From assembly GCF_024189315.1 (NCBI RefSeq), contig NZ_JAIZEO010000002.1, positions 310,001 to 374,000 of the forward strand: a stretch of DNA of 64,000 nt, given 5' to 3'. The translations under genes and the position numbers were made by a program. Of this stretch, positions 25,177-33,150 are shown one piece after another; positions within the stretch are counted from its first letter, which is position 1, and each line of letters begins with the position of its first letter. The notes under the pieces are model-generated. The model was given only the letters and a program-made list of their open reading frames with translations, did no database searches and had not been told where the DNA came from. This DNA is from Halobacillus sp. A5 (GTDB taxonomy: Bacteria > Bacillota > Bacilli > Bacillales > Halobacillaceae).

Positions 25177-26309
25177 TTCAATTCCTCCTGTTTTGACTGT
25201 TGAATGACCTTGGGTACACGGATCGTCAGAGTCGTCCCGTGATTGGATGTCAATTCCAGGCTGCCGTTCACGAACTCCAGCCGCTCACGCATGCCTTGAA
25301 GCCCGTGACCACTCAGTGAAATATTCCGCTCGGATAGGCCGGTACCGTCATCACTGATTCGCAGCACGACTTCATCCGGCGGCTGATCGATGATGATGCG
25401 GCAGTTGGAAGCTTGACTGTGCTTCACAACATTTGTAACAGCTTCTTTTAAGCACATGCTGAGCACATTCTCAACAAGAAGAGGCGTCTGGCCGAATTCG
25501 GGACTGCCTTCCGTATGCAGTTTTATTTCCGCAGCCTGCAGGATCTGCTGCACTCGCAGCAATTCATCCTCGAGTCTGGCACCTCTCATGTTAGAGACCA
25601 TTTCCCGCACTTCTTTTAAAGCAGTTCTAGCCGTTTGTCGAATGTCGTGAATTTCATTCTGTGCGGCAGTGGGATTCTTATGAATTAATTTCCCGGCCAG
25701 ATCACTCTTCAATCCGATCAAGGAAAGTTTCTGGCCAAGTGTATCATGTAAGTCGCGGGCGATTCTTTCTCTTTCCTCAATTACTTTGAGCTGTGAAATT
25801 TTCTCATTGGCATCTTCCAGTTCACCTTCAAGCTTTTCGCGTTTAATTCTGTAGTACATGGTAAACGGCAGCAGAATGACTCCTATCAGACAGATAATGA
25901 CAAAAGGAAGCTGGGGAAACAGGGCTTCATTCTGCATGAAGAAGACGAGAGCAATGGTTCCGGCAGTCGTTACGAGATGGACGATATATAAAGTAAGGAA
26001 CCCGCTCAGCCGCTGGATATTACCTATGAAAAAAGCCAGAAACAAAGCAAAATAAATATAGCCGAACAACAGCGTCATTGTAATACTGATAGCCATTTCA
26101 ATACTGACCCACACATAGACCATCCTGCTGTTTGAAATAAATGAAAGACGGTAAGAAAGGAAAAAAAGAATGATCATAAAGAATCCGAAAATAATTTCAG
26201 TTACCGAGGAAGAACGAAATATAAAGAAGAAGGGCAGTAAACAAAAAATGATCCATATGTAAGAGCTTAACCCCGTATTTTTAGGAATGATTTGATACCA
26301 GTTCTGCAT
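25173..26309 (-). CDS. desK: Membrane-thickness/cold sensor histidine kinase DesK
   Basis: 378 aa with AAAGGAG before ATG. Five membrane helices (about 15-160) form the cold sensor, a coiled-coil linker follows, then the HisKA_3 phosphorylation motif RIARDLHDTLGQKLSLIGL near 187 and an HATPase domain (MCLKEAVTNVVKHSQAS, DDGTGL, GHGLQGMRERL). In the cold the kinase should phosphorylate DesR, which activates des. Cotranscribed with desR; a terminator separates it from des. Confidence 0.93.
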   Translation of the reverse strand: MQNWYQIIPKNTGLSSYIWIIFCLLPFFFIFRSSSVTEIIFGFFMIILFFLSYRLSFISNSRMVYVWVSIEMAISITMTLLFGYIYFALFLAFFIGNIQRLSGFLTLYIVHLVTTAGTIALVFFMQNEALFPQLPFVIICLIGVILLPFTMYYRIKREKLEGELEDANEKISQLKVIEERERIARDLHDTLGQKLSLIGLKSDLAGKLIHKNPTAAQNEIHDIRQTARTALKEVREMVSNMRGARLEDELLRVQQILQAAEIKLHTEGSPEFGQTPLLVENVLSMCLKEAVTNVVKHSQASNCRIIIDQPPDEVVLRISDDGTGLSERNISLSGHGLQGMRERLEFVNGSLELTSNHGTTLTIRVPKVIQQSKQEELK

Positions 26310-26360
26310 AAGTTTCTCCTTTACGCCGTCTTTTTAACTTCATTGGTTATATTCTACCAA

Positions 26361-26393
26361 AAGAAACCCTATTCCGTATAAATAGGGTTTCTT
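26361..26393 (-). terminator. Terminator between des and desK
   Basis: A 13-bp perfect stem AAGAAACCCTATT (26361-26373) / AATAGGGTTTCTT (26381-26393). On the minus strand it is followed by TTTT. It may let some des transcripts read through into desKR. Confidence 0.8.
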
Positions 26394-26439
26394 AAGGTTT
26401 AACTATTTATCCTTACAGCTCGTCCTTACTCATTCAACC

Positions 26440-27447
26440 TTAGATTGATTTCTGAAGGCGCGGCTTAACTTCTTTAAAACTGACAAACGTCTTGTTTGCC
26501 GTGTCATACAGTCGGAACCGGATTGATTTTAAGCTTGATAGCAGTGTAATCGTTGTTGCTTTCTGCAGAGGAGGCGTTGACTCATGAGCTTCCTCCAATT
26601 TATAGTTCGGTACTCTCGGGCTTAAATGATGGACGTGGTGGTAACCGATACTGCCTGAAACCCATTGAAGAATTTTCGGCAGCTTATAATAAGAACTTCC
26701 ATCAACAGCGGCTTTCACAAAGTCCCACTCGGATTCATCTTCAAAATAGGAATCTTCAAACTGGTGTTGGACGTAAAACAACCAAATACCGAGCACACCG
26801 GATACATATAGAATCGGCAGCTGGATGATGAGGAAGGCCTGCCAGCCGATCGCCCAAATCAACAGGGCATAAATTGCGGCAATGGACACATTCGTTACAT
26901 GAGTGTTCCAGCGTTCTTTACGCTTTACGCCTTTTCGGTTAAAACGGTTGGATATACAAAATAAATACAGAGGACCCAACCCAAACATTACCAGAGGGTT
27001 ACGGTAAAGACGGTAAGCTAACCGCTTCCACACAGAAGCTTCAATATACTCTTCAACCGTCATAACCCAGACGTCTCCTGTCCCTCGTTTATCCAGATTG
27101 CTGCTCGTGGCATGGTGAATCGAGTGATCACGTTTCCACTTTTCAAAAGGGAACAGCGTAATAATACCGGTAATCGTTCCGACGATTCGGTTGGCTTTTT
27201 GATTTTTAAAAAAGGACATGTGCGTGCAGTCATGGAAAATGATAAAAATGCGGATCACAAACCCGCCGGCGAGCATTGCTAATGGAACAGCAAGCCACAC
27301 AGATACTGCCAGACTTTGGTATGCGGCAAACCAAAGCAGGAAAAAGGGAACCAGCGTATTAATTAATTGGCGTATTCCAACTGAATTATTAGGTTTCGCG
27401 AAAGATGCAACATTCTTTTTTAACTCTCGTTGTTTATGCTGACTCAT
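26440..27447 (-). CDS. des: Acyl-lipid fatty acid desaturase
   Basis: 335 aa. The di-iron His boxes are intact: HDCTHMSFF near 72, HSIHHATSS near 108, and YHHVHHLSP near 270. Four membrane helices in the usual two pairs. It adds a double bond to membrane lipid acyl chains after a drop in temperature. Its promoter region holds DesR-like operators, and desKR follow on the same strand. The Shine-Dalgarno AAGGAG lies inside a palindrome that can fold in the mRNA. Confidence 0.93.
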   Translation of the reverse strand: MSQHKQRELKKNVASFAKPNNSVGIRQLINTLVPFFLLWFAAYQSLAVSVWLAVPLAMLAGGFVIRIFIIFHDCTHMSFFKNQKANRIVGTITGIITLFPFEKWKRDHSIHHATSSNLDKRGTGDVWVMTVEEYIEASVWKRLAYRLYRNPLVMFGLGPLYLFCISNRFNRKGVKRKERWNTHVTNVSIAAIYALLIWAIGWQAFLIIQLPILYVSGVLGIWLFYVQHQFEDSYFEDESEWDFVKAAVDGSSYYKLPKILQWVSGSIGYHHVHHLSPRVPNYKLEEAHESTPPLQKATTITLLSSLKSIRFRLYDTANKTFVSFKEVKPRLQKSI

Positions 27448-27448
27448 A

Positions 27449-27463
27449 ATAAGGACTCCTTAT
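27449..27463 (-). promoter_or_regulatory. Palindrome around the des ribosome binding site
   Basis: ATAAGGACTCCTTAT is a perfect palindrome. In the mRNA, AUAAGG-AGU-CCUUAU can form a 6-bp hairpin that hides the AAGGAG site two bases before the ATG. Confidence 0.6.
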
Positions 27464-27486
27464 ACGTTCATTTGATCACTTTTCTA

Positions 27487-27553
27487 AGCATAGAAGATTG
27501 GAGCGAAAGGTGTAAGACATAAACGTCACGTGGAGAGCATGACATTTGTCATG
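27487..27553 (-). promoter_or_regulatory. des promoter with two DesR-like operator sites
   Basis: On the minus strand, TTACAC (27515-27510), 17 bases, TATGCT (27492-27487). Upstream lie a strong palindrome CATGACA-TT-TGTCATG (27538-27553) and a weaker copy GACATAAACGTCACG (27516-27530). They would fall at about -36 to -73, the zone that phospho-DesR occupies in B. subtilis. Confidence 0.72.
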
Positions 27554-27572
27554 TATAAAGGGCTGCTTTATA

Positions 27573-27586
27573 TGTAAGCGGTTTCT
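27573..27586 (+). promoter_or_regulatory. CcpA box (cre) before the lactate-oxidase-like gene
   Basis: TGTAAGCGGTTTCT matches the cre consensus TGWAANCGNTNWCA at 13 of 14 positions. It lies about 60 bases before the start codon, so catabolite control of the downstream gene is likely. Confidence 0.68.
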
Positions 27587-27636
27587 TTATTTGTGATAAG
27601 ATGGAAATAAACAGCAATGAAATAAGGAGAGATAGT

Positions 27637-28803
27637 ATGGCTAATATCGGTAACGAGGTCCAGTTTAAAGTCTATCAAAACATGTCAGACCCAGATCCTG
27701 ACAGGCTTCCGGTCATCTATGAGGAATGGAAGGAACGTGCTCGTCAAGTGCTGGAGGACGGGCCTTATTATTATGTAGCCGGCGGGGCTGGCGGAGAACA
27801 AACAATGGAGGCCAATCGTGAAGCCTTCAATCAATGGAAAATAGTACCACGTATGCTGCGTAATGTGGAGAATAGGGATTTAACCGTTATGCTTTTCGGT
27901 GAAACATATGAGTCTCCGTTGATGCATGCTCCTATAGGTGTACAGTCTATTATCCATCCTGACGGAGAGATTGCTTCAGCAAAAGCAGCGGCTGCTATGG
28001 GTGTTCCTTATATTGCGAGCTCTGCTTCTACGGCGCCTATGGAAGAGATCGCAAAGGTAATGGGAGATGCCCCCAAATGGTTTCAGTTATATTGGAATCG
28101 TGACCCGGAAGTAACGGCCAGCTTTCTTAAGCGTGCTGAAAAGGCAGGCTACTCAGCTGTCGTAGTCACGCTTGATACTCCGATGATGGCCTGGCGTGAA
28201 TTTGATTTGAAAAATGTATACCTGCCTTTTCTTGCGGGGGAGGGGGTAGGCAATTATTTATCCGATCCTGCCTTTTGCTCTAAATTGACTCATTCACCGA
28301 AAGAGGATCCTGCCGCTACGATTATGCATTGGACTAAAACATTCGGTAACCCTAGTTTAACATGGTCGGATCTAAGCTTCATTAAAGAGCAGACGAGCCT
28401 TCCTATAGTATTGAAAGGCGTTCTCCATCCAGATGACGCACAAATGGCTGTGGAGCAGGGAATGGATGGAATTATCGTGTCCAACCATGGCGGCCGGCAG
28501 GTGGACGGAGCCATTGGGGCACTTGATGCATTAGTTGATATATGCGAAGTGCTTCACCATCAAATTCCTGTTCTATTCGATGGGGGGATCAGGCGGGGAG
28601 CTGACGTAATTAAAGCTCTCTCTTTAGGAGCAGATGCTGTATTAATAGGTCGGCCATGTATGTATGGACTCGCAGCAGCCGGTGAAACAGGTGTGCGGGA
28701 AGTTTTGCAAAACCTGCTGGCTGATGTTGATTTAACGATGGCGTTAGCGGGTGAGACATCGGTTCGTGCTCTGAATCGTTCTATTTTGAAAGGGGCTAAT
28801 TAA
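27637..28803 (+). CDS. FMN-dependent alpha-hydroxy acid oxidase, lactate 2-monooxygenase-like
   Basis: 388 aa from ATG 27637, eight bases after AAGGAGA; the longer frame to 27601 has no site. The flavin TIM barrel is complete: YYVAGGAGGEQT (substrate Tyr region), PIGVQSIIHPDGE, FQLYWNRDPE, VVTLDTPMM, LKGVLHPDDA with the FMN-binding Lys, and SNHGGRQVDG with the catalytic His near 287, then DGGIRRGADVIKALSLGA. Such enzymes oxidise L-lactate or related 2-hydroxy acids. The insert and N-terminal part are closest to lactate monooxygenases. A cre site upstream suggests carbon repression. Confidence 0.86.
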   Translation: MANIGNEVQFKVYQNMSDPDPDRLPVIYEEWKERARQVLEDGPYYYVAGGAGGEQTMEANREAFNQWKIVPRMLRNVENRDLTVMLFGETYESPLMHAPIGVQSIIHPDGEIASAKAAAAMGVPYIASSASTAPMEEIAKVMGDAPKWFQLYWNRDPEVTASFLKRAEKAGYSAVVVTLDTPMMAWREFDLKNVYLPFLAGEGVGNYLSDPAFCSKLTHSPKEDPAATIMHWTKTFGNPSLTWSDLSFIKEQTSLPIVLKGVLHPDDAQMAVEQGMDGIIVSNHGGRQVDGAIGALDALVDICEVLHHQIPVLFDGGIRRGADVIKALSLGADAVLIGRPCMYGLAAAGETGVREVLQNLLADVDLTMALAGETSVRALNRSILKGAN

Positions 28804-28926
28804 AACAGGTGAGCAAGTCAGTCTTTTCTTTAGTTGAAATTAGAAGCATAGGAAGGTGTTTTCAACTGCAAGCCATAGGTAACTCTTTTCTTTTTGTTGG
28901 AAAATTGTTACGATAAAAAATAAAAT

Positions 28927-29070
28927 TTCTTATCAAGTGAGGTGGAGAGTTTGGTCCCTGAGCAGCCTGTGAAGGACAAGCTGCTCCACCCTGCAGGCCG
29001 GAAAGCTTGAAAGATAAGAAGACGAGGTATGAAATACACTAGTCTCTTCTTATTTACAGAAGAGGCTTTT
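28927..29070 (+). promoter_or_regulatory. S-box-like attenuator leader with a non-canonical core
   Basis: P1 TTCTTATC (28927-28934) / GATAAGAA (29013-29020) and the GAAAGATAAG end look like a SAM-I riboswitch, but GCAACC and GGTGC are missing. Instead the core can fold as one long hairpin (GGTGGAG 28941-28947 with CTCCACC 28984-28990, plus inner pairs to GTCC/GGAC), and its loop GCCTG (28965-28969) can pair with CAGGC (28994-28998) as a pseudoknot. A terminator GTCTCTTCT (29042-29050) / AGAAGAGGC with five T follows, and its left arm can pair with the P1 right strand. This is a complete on/off switch. Confidence 0.7.
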
Positions 29071-29093
29071 TACTTATTAAAGGAGAGATATAA

Positions 29094-30203
29094 TTGGCAC
29101 TAACGAAAAAAGCCCCATTCACAGCAGATCATGTAGGCAGTTTTCTCCGCCCTGAACGTATTAAAGAAGCACGTATTCAAAAGGAGAAAGGGAAAATTTC
29201 AGGCGTAGAGCTTCGAAATATTGAGGATGAAGAGATTATTAAACTAGTCGAAAAACAAAAGCAGGCGGGTTTAACATCGATCACAGATGGAGACTTGCGC
29301 CGCTCATGGTGGCACTTTGACTTTTTAGAAGGGTTAGTCGGTGTTGAAGGGTATGAGCCGGAAGAGGGAATCCAATTCAGCGGGGTGAAAACGAAAGCTC
29401 ATTCTGTACGAGTTTTTGACCGTGTTGATTTTGACAGCCATCCGATGCTGGAAGACTATGAGTTTCTTCATTCCATTGTAGGAGAGGAACACGTGCCTAA
29501 ATTTACGATTCCCAGTCCAAACATGCTTTTCTTTAGAGGAAACATTGATCGTGAAGTGTATTCCAATGAAGAAGTCCTGCTGGAGGATTTAACTAAAGCA
29601 TATAAGAAGGCCATTCAAGCGTTTTATGATAAAGGCTGCCGCTATTTGCAGCTGGATGACACCTCGTGGGCTGTTTTCTTCTCGGAGAAAGGATTAAAGC
29701 AAATTGAAGAACGTGGACAGGAGCCGGAGAAGCTTCGGTCTTTATTTGTACAGGCAATTAATGAATCGATTGCCGATCGTCCAGAAGATATGGTCATTAC
29801 GATGCACATCTGCCGAGGGAACTTCCGCTCTACGTATTCGGCGGAGGGTGGCTACGATGCTATCTCCAGAACGTTGTTTGATGAATTAGAAGTAGACGGT
29901 CTTTTCCTGGAATATGATGACGATCGTTCCGGCGGACTAGAGCCTCTAAAGCACGTAAAACGCAAAGACTTGAAGGTTGTGCTCGGTTTAATTACTTCTA
30001 AATATCCGGAGCTTGAGGATAAAGAACGGGTAAAAGAACGGATAGAAGAGGCAGCGTCATATGTTTCTAAAGATCAGCTCTGTTTAAGCCCTCAGTGCGG
30101 ATTTGCTTCTACGGAAGAAGGCAATATCTTAACCGAGGACGAGCAGTGGGCAAAAATACGCCACGTTGTAGAAATTGAAGAAGAAGTATGGGAAACGCAA
30201 TAA
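29094..30203 (+). CDS. Cobalamin-independent methionine synthase family protein (YxjG/YxjH type)
   Basis: 369 aa from a TTG start behind AAAGGAGAG. It has the C-terminal domain of MetE only: DHVGSFLRP near the start, ITDGDLRRSWWHFDF (homocysteine site), YLQLDDTSW, TMHICRGN near 240 with His and Cys zinc ligands, and LSPQCGFAST near 335 with the third Cys. YxjG and YxjH of B. subtilis have this layout and are S-box controlled. It should make methionine from homocysteine and a methyl-folate or other donor. Regulated by the leader at 28927-29070. Confidence 0.9.
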   Translation: MALTKKAPFTADHVGSFLRPERIKEARIQKEKGKISGVELRNIEDEEIIKLVEKQKQAGLTSITDGDLRRSWWHFDFLEGLVGVEGYEPEEGIQFSGVKTKAHSVRVFDRVDFDSHPMLEDYEFLHSIVGEEHVPKFTIPSPNMLFFRGNIDREVYSNEEVLLEDLTKAYKKAIQAFYDKGCRYLQLDDTSWAVFFSEKGLKQIEERGQEPEKLRSLFVQAINESIADRPEDMVITMHICRGNFRSTYSAEGGYDAISRTLFDELEVDGLFLEYDDDRSGGLEPLKHVKRKDLKVVLGLITSKYPELEDKERVKERIEEAASYVSKDQLCLSPQCGFASTEEGNILTEDEQWAKIRHVVEIEEEVWETQ

Positions 30204-30211
30204 AAATATTG

Positions 30212-30247
30212 ATCCAGAGAAAGGAAATGCCTTTCTCTGGATTTTTT
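30212..30247 (+). terminator. Terminator of the yxjG-like gene
   Basis: ATCCAGAGAAAGG (30212-30224) / CCTTTCTCTGGAT (30230-30242), 13 bp perfect, then TTTTTT. Confidence 0.93.
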
Positions 30248-30313
30248 CTTGGGAAAAATTATAAGTAAAAATGTTATGATCAAGAAAAGCGTGTATAAAA
30301 CGGAGGGAAAATT

Positions 30314-31348
30314 ATGAATTCATTTTTGCATCGAATAAAAGAGCAGATAAATACTGAAGATGAGACGGTGTTTCGAGTCATTTTATATTCGATCAGTGAT
30401 TATCCTCATGTTCCGGACAAAATGATGGCTGAGCTGCTGAGGCAGAGCAGGAAATCAGACGCACGGCAGACGTCAGTTTTAGCTAATACAGAGAAAGTGA
30501 CACTTGGTGATGAATCTATTCGAGAGCTTTTGAAATGCCTTCAGGTTTCCAATCATTATAATCGCTTCATTGAACAAATTAAATTAGAGAAGCTGTTTGA
30601 ATACCGGCAGCAGCTTGAGCCTTATATTCATGAAGAAGATTGGGCGTTCCTTGAGCGGATAAGGAATGCGGATCATAGAGATGAACTTAATACGGTCTAT
30701 ACTGACCTTCTTAATGAAATGGCGGACAACCCTTCGCCAAGTTTGCTTGCCAAAGGAAAACGGGTAGTGGACCGTCTCGTTGAGAAAGAATGGCTGACGG
30801 CTGAAGAGTCATTTGAGAAAGTGAAAGAAAGTGTAAATGCCCCTGACATGAATGTAAATGGGTTATTCCATGTATATGCTTTTCGTTATTTTAGAGAAGA
30901 TCGGTATGTTCCTATGCTTGCGGAGCTGCTTACGAGTAATAATGATTTATTACTCGAAGAAGCTGCTGATACCCTTAATCATTTTCAAACCGACATTGTA
31001 GCAGATGAGCTATACCCCCTCTGTTTTGAAGAAGATTTTATTTATCCTATAGGGGTGCTTGGGGAAACAAAGACGGATTATGCTTTATCTACACTTCGAA
31101 GATTATATGAAGATATTGATGAACTGGAGCCCCGGGAGCTTATTGCAGAGTCCATGTGTCTTCATTTCTCAGAGGAAAGCATTCCTGAAGTGGAGTCCTT
31201 TATGGAAAAAGGTGAATTTACAGGAATGGTGGACATGGATGAAACGGCCTATACTTATTTTAAGGTCATGAATAGAGAGCATCCGGACCTCATGCTGTGG
31301 AAAAACGAAGCAGAAGAGCGGGAAGGATATTTCCGATTTAATGAATAA
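30314..31348 (+). CDS. Helical-repeat (HEAT-like) protein, unknown function
   Basis: 344 aa with a GGAGGG site. It is acidic, cytosolic, and built of helical pairs; residues 190-330 look like HEAT-type repeats ([38 protein letters not shown]). Related Bacillus proteins often end in a SEC-C zinc motif. Here the frame stops at FRFNE, and the SEC-C motif is found in another frame right after it (31341-31460), with the stop and start overlapping. This is either a frameshift in a formerly single gene or a coupled two-gene form. Function unknown. Confidence 0.75.
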   Translation: MNSFLHRIKEQINTEDETVFRVILYSISDYPHVPDKMMAELLRQSRKSDARQTSVLANTEKVTLGDESIRELLKCLQVSNHYNRFIEQIKLEKLFEYRQQLEPYIHEEDWAFLERIRNADHRDELNTVYTDLLNEMADNPSPSLLAKGKRVVDRLVEKEWLTAEESFEKVKESVNAPDMNVNGLFHVYAFRYFREDRYVPMLAELLTSNNDLLLEEAADTLNHFQTDIVADELYPLCFEEDFIYPIGVLGETKTDYALSTLRRLYEDIDELEPRELIAESMCLHFSEESIPEVESFMEKGEFTGMVDMDETAYTYFKVMNREHPDLMLWKNEAEEREGYFRFNE

Positions 31349-31460
31349 CCGGCCGATTGTGAAAAAGGTTAAAGTGGGACGTAATGAACCATGTACCTGC
31401 GGCAGTGGGAAGAAATATAAAAAATGCTGCGAGTCGAGGGAGGGCTTGTATGGAGCTTGA
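31341..31460 (+). CDS. SEC-C zinc-motif mini-protein (detached C-terminus)
   Basis: 39 aa, too short to be listed by most gene callers. ATG 31341 overlaps the stop of the helical-repeat gene by 8 bases (start lies before the TAA), which allows reinitiation. The sequence [19 protein letters not shown] is a perfect SEC-C motif (Cys at about 18, 20, 29, 30), the zinc site of SecA and many other proteins. It overlaps the next gene by 11 bases. It is probably the original C-terminal tail of the upstream protein. Confidence 0.7.
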   Translation: MNNRPIVKKVKVGRNEPCTCGSGKKYKKCCESREGLYGA

Positions 31461-32433
31461 GGTGGACCGGATTTTCACAGATGAAGTGTTAGACGATGCT
31501 GCGCATAGATTTAATGTGAAAATGATTAAGAAAGTGGGAAGCTTTGAAAATTATGTATATGAAGTGATGCACAAAGGTAAACCTATGATTCTAAGGATTA
31601 CGCACTCCTCTCATCGAAAGAAGCAGGAAATTGAAGCCGAAGTGGAGTGGGTGAATGACTTATACGTAAAAGGCATTCCCGCATCTCTATGTAAGCGCTC
31701 AGCTGCTGGTCACTTTGTGGAAGAAATCCCTGCAGAGAAGTCTGCTTTCTATGTATGCCTTTTTCACAAAGCTCCCGGCAAAAGGGCGCAGATCAAGAGT
31801 GGAGATACAACTTTATTTAAACGTTGGGGCTCTATTACAGGGCAGATGCACAACGCTGTGATAACTTACAATCCAAAGAATCGCAGAAAGCGATGGGATG
31901 AAGACGAGCTTCTCGATTTCCAGCTATATTTAGACCTACAGAAGGACCGGGAAATTATAGAGGCGGGCCAAAGGCTGAAGCAGCAAATTGGTTCCCTGCC
32001 TGAAAATAAGGAAACATTCGGGTTAATTCACGCCGATTTGCATCAAGGTAACTTTTTCCTTGAAGGTGACATCATACATCCGTTTGACTTTGATGACAGC
32101 TGCTATTTTTATTTTGCTCATGATTTAGCGGTACCCGTCTATTATTCTATGTGGTCTAACGGGAATTTAAGGAATGAAGAGATGGAAGAGTTGTTTATTT
32201 CCTTCCTTGAAGGGTATAGCAGCAAGCACTCTTTAACACAGGATATACTTAGAACGGTTCCTCTGTTTTTAAAGCTTCGTGATTATACACTTTACTCCGT
32301 GCTGCATAAGAAATGGGAAATCCCTGCCCTGAAAAGAGATGAAAAACAGCTTCTTCAAGGGATTCGGGAACGGTTAGTGAAGCAGCGTCCGATTGCTGAT
32401 TTGTCATACGATAGAATATGGAGTTCATGCTAA
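31450..32433 (+). CDS. Aminoglycoside-phosphotransferase-like kinase (APH/ChoK fold)
   Basis: 327 aa from ATG 31450 behind GGGAGGG; longer frames run through the SEC-C peptide. The protein-kinase-like fold shows FENYVYEV (nucleotide loop), MILRITH with the ATP-binding region, the catalytic loop [12 protein letters not shown] near 208, and metal-binding [10 protein letters not shown] near 226. The family covers antibiotic, homoserine, choline, fructosamine and spore-coat kinases. The neighbourhood gives no substrate. Resistance cannot be claimed. Confidence 0.83.
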   Translation: MELEVDRIFTDEVLDDAAHRFNVKMIKKVGSFENYVYEVMHKGKPMILRITHSSHRKKQEIEAEVEWVNDLYVKGIPASLCKRSAAGHFVEEIPAEKSAFYVCLFHKAPGKRAQIKSGDTTLFKRWGSITGQMHNAVITYNPKNRRKRWDEDELLDFQLYLDLQKDREIIEAGQRLKQQIGSLPENKETFGLIHADLHQGNFFLEGDIIHPFDFDDSCYFYFAHDLAVPVYYSMWSNGNLRNEEMEELFISFLEGYSSKHSLTQDILRTVPLFLKLRDYTLYSVLHKKWEIPALKRDEKQLLQGIRERLVKQRPIADLSYDRIWSSC

Positions 32434-32467
32434 GGAGAAGGTCGCTGCTGAAGTGACCTTCTCCTTA
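32431..32467. terminator. Shared hairpin between converging genes
   Basis: TAAGGAGAAGGTC / GACCTTCTCCTTA, a 13-bp perfect stem that starts in the stop codon of the kinase gene. Both strands lack a real T-run, so its strength as a terminator is uncertain. Confidence 0.6.
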
Positions 32468-32471
32468 GTAA

Positions 32472-33014
32472 TTACAGGCTCAGCTTTTCCTTTAACATTC
32501 GTGCTTCAGATAAAGCTTTTGAATCATTTTTTATATCTCCGGGTCTGCCTGCTTTTCCTATTAAATAGCCATCAAGCGAGCTTCCAAAAAACTGGAGAAT
32601 ATACTCGAACTGCTGGATTAGAGGAAGACCTTTAATTCCAGGGTTGTCACCGCCTGCTGCAATGACATAGACTTGTTTACTTTGCAGGTCTTCTTTAAAT
32701 GTTTCGTATCCTGGTTCTCTTACCACCTGCGAAAAACGGTCAATAAAGTTTTTCATTAAACCGGACATGCTGTACCAATAAATAGGGGTGGCAAAAATAA
32801 TGACATCATGGTTCAGCATTTGATCAATTATCGTGTGGTGGTCATCTTCAATTTTCTTAAAGCCTTCTTCCGAGTGCCGCTCATCTTTAATAGCTTCAAT
32901 GTGATAGTTTCTTAAGTAAATGTGGGTAGTGTGCTGCTCTGGTACGGCCTGGTGAGCTAAGTATTCTGTGTTGCCGTTCTCGCGTGTAGAGCCATGAATG
33001 ACAATCGTACTCAT
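32472..33014 (-). CDS. Flavodoxin-fold NAD(P)H-dependent oxidoreductase
   Basis: 180 aa from ATG 33014 with AAGGAGG upstream; the frame to 33050 has no site. STIVIHGSTRENGNTEYLA is the FMN phosphate loop, FATPIYWYSMSGLMKNFIDR near 82-101 is the hallmark of NADPH-dependent FMN reductase/flavodoxin-like quinone reductases, and IAAGGDN follows. It likely reduces flavin, quinones or azo compounds. It diverges from hemAT, with about 135 bases between the two starts. Confidence 0.85.
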   Translation of the reverse strand: MSTIVIHGSTRENGNTEYLAHQAVPEQHTTHIYLRNYHIEAIKDERHSEEGFKKIEDDHHTIIDQMLNHDVIIFATPIYWYSMSGLMKNFIDRFSQVVREPGYETFKEDLQSKQVYVIAAGGDNPGIKGLPLIQQFEYILQFFGSSLDGYLIGKAGRPGDIKNDSKALSEARMLKEKLSL

Positions 33015-33089
33015 TGGTCTTCCTCCTTGCAATAAATGTATAATAAGCATACATGAATCCTCCGGCTTATGACACTTTTGTGACTCTCC

Positions 33090-33116
33090 TAAAAGATGTC
33101 CCTAAGATACCGATAT
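33090..33116 (+). promoter_or_regulatory. SigD promoter of hemAT
   Basis: TAAA (33090-33093), 15 bases, ACCGATAT (33109-33116) matches the SigD consensus TAAA-N15-GCCGATAT at all but one base. Start near 33123, about 28 bases before the gene. Confidence 0.8.
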
Positions 33117-33150
33117 ATAAAGAAAACGGGAAGATTAATGGGGGAATTGG

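Noticed and set aside
28941-28990. Cobalamin or THF riboswitch before the second methionine synthase
   Set aside because: The conserved B12 box and the THF riboswitch core are not present; the P1 and terminator exchange fit an S-box-like leader better.
31450-32433. Antibiotic-resistance aminoglycoside phosphotransferase
   Set aside because: The fold is shared by many metabolic kinases, and no resistance-specific motif or mobile context is visible.
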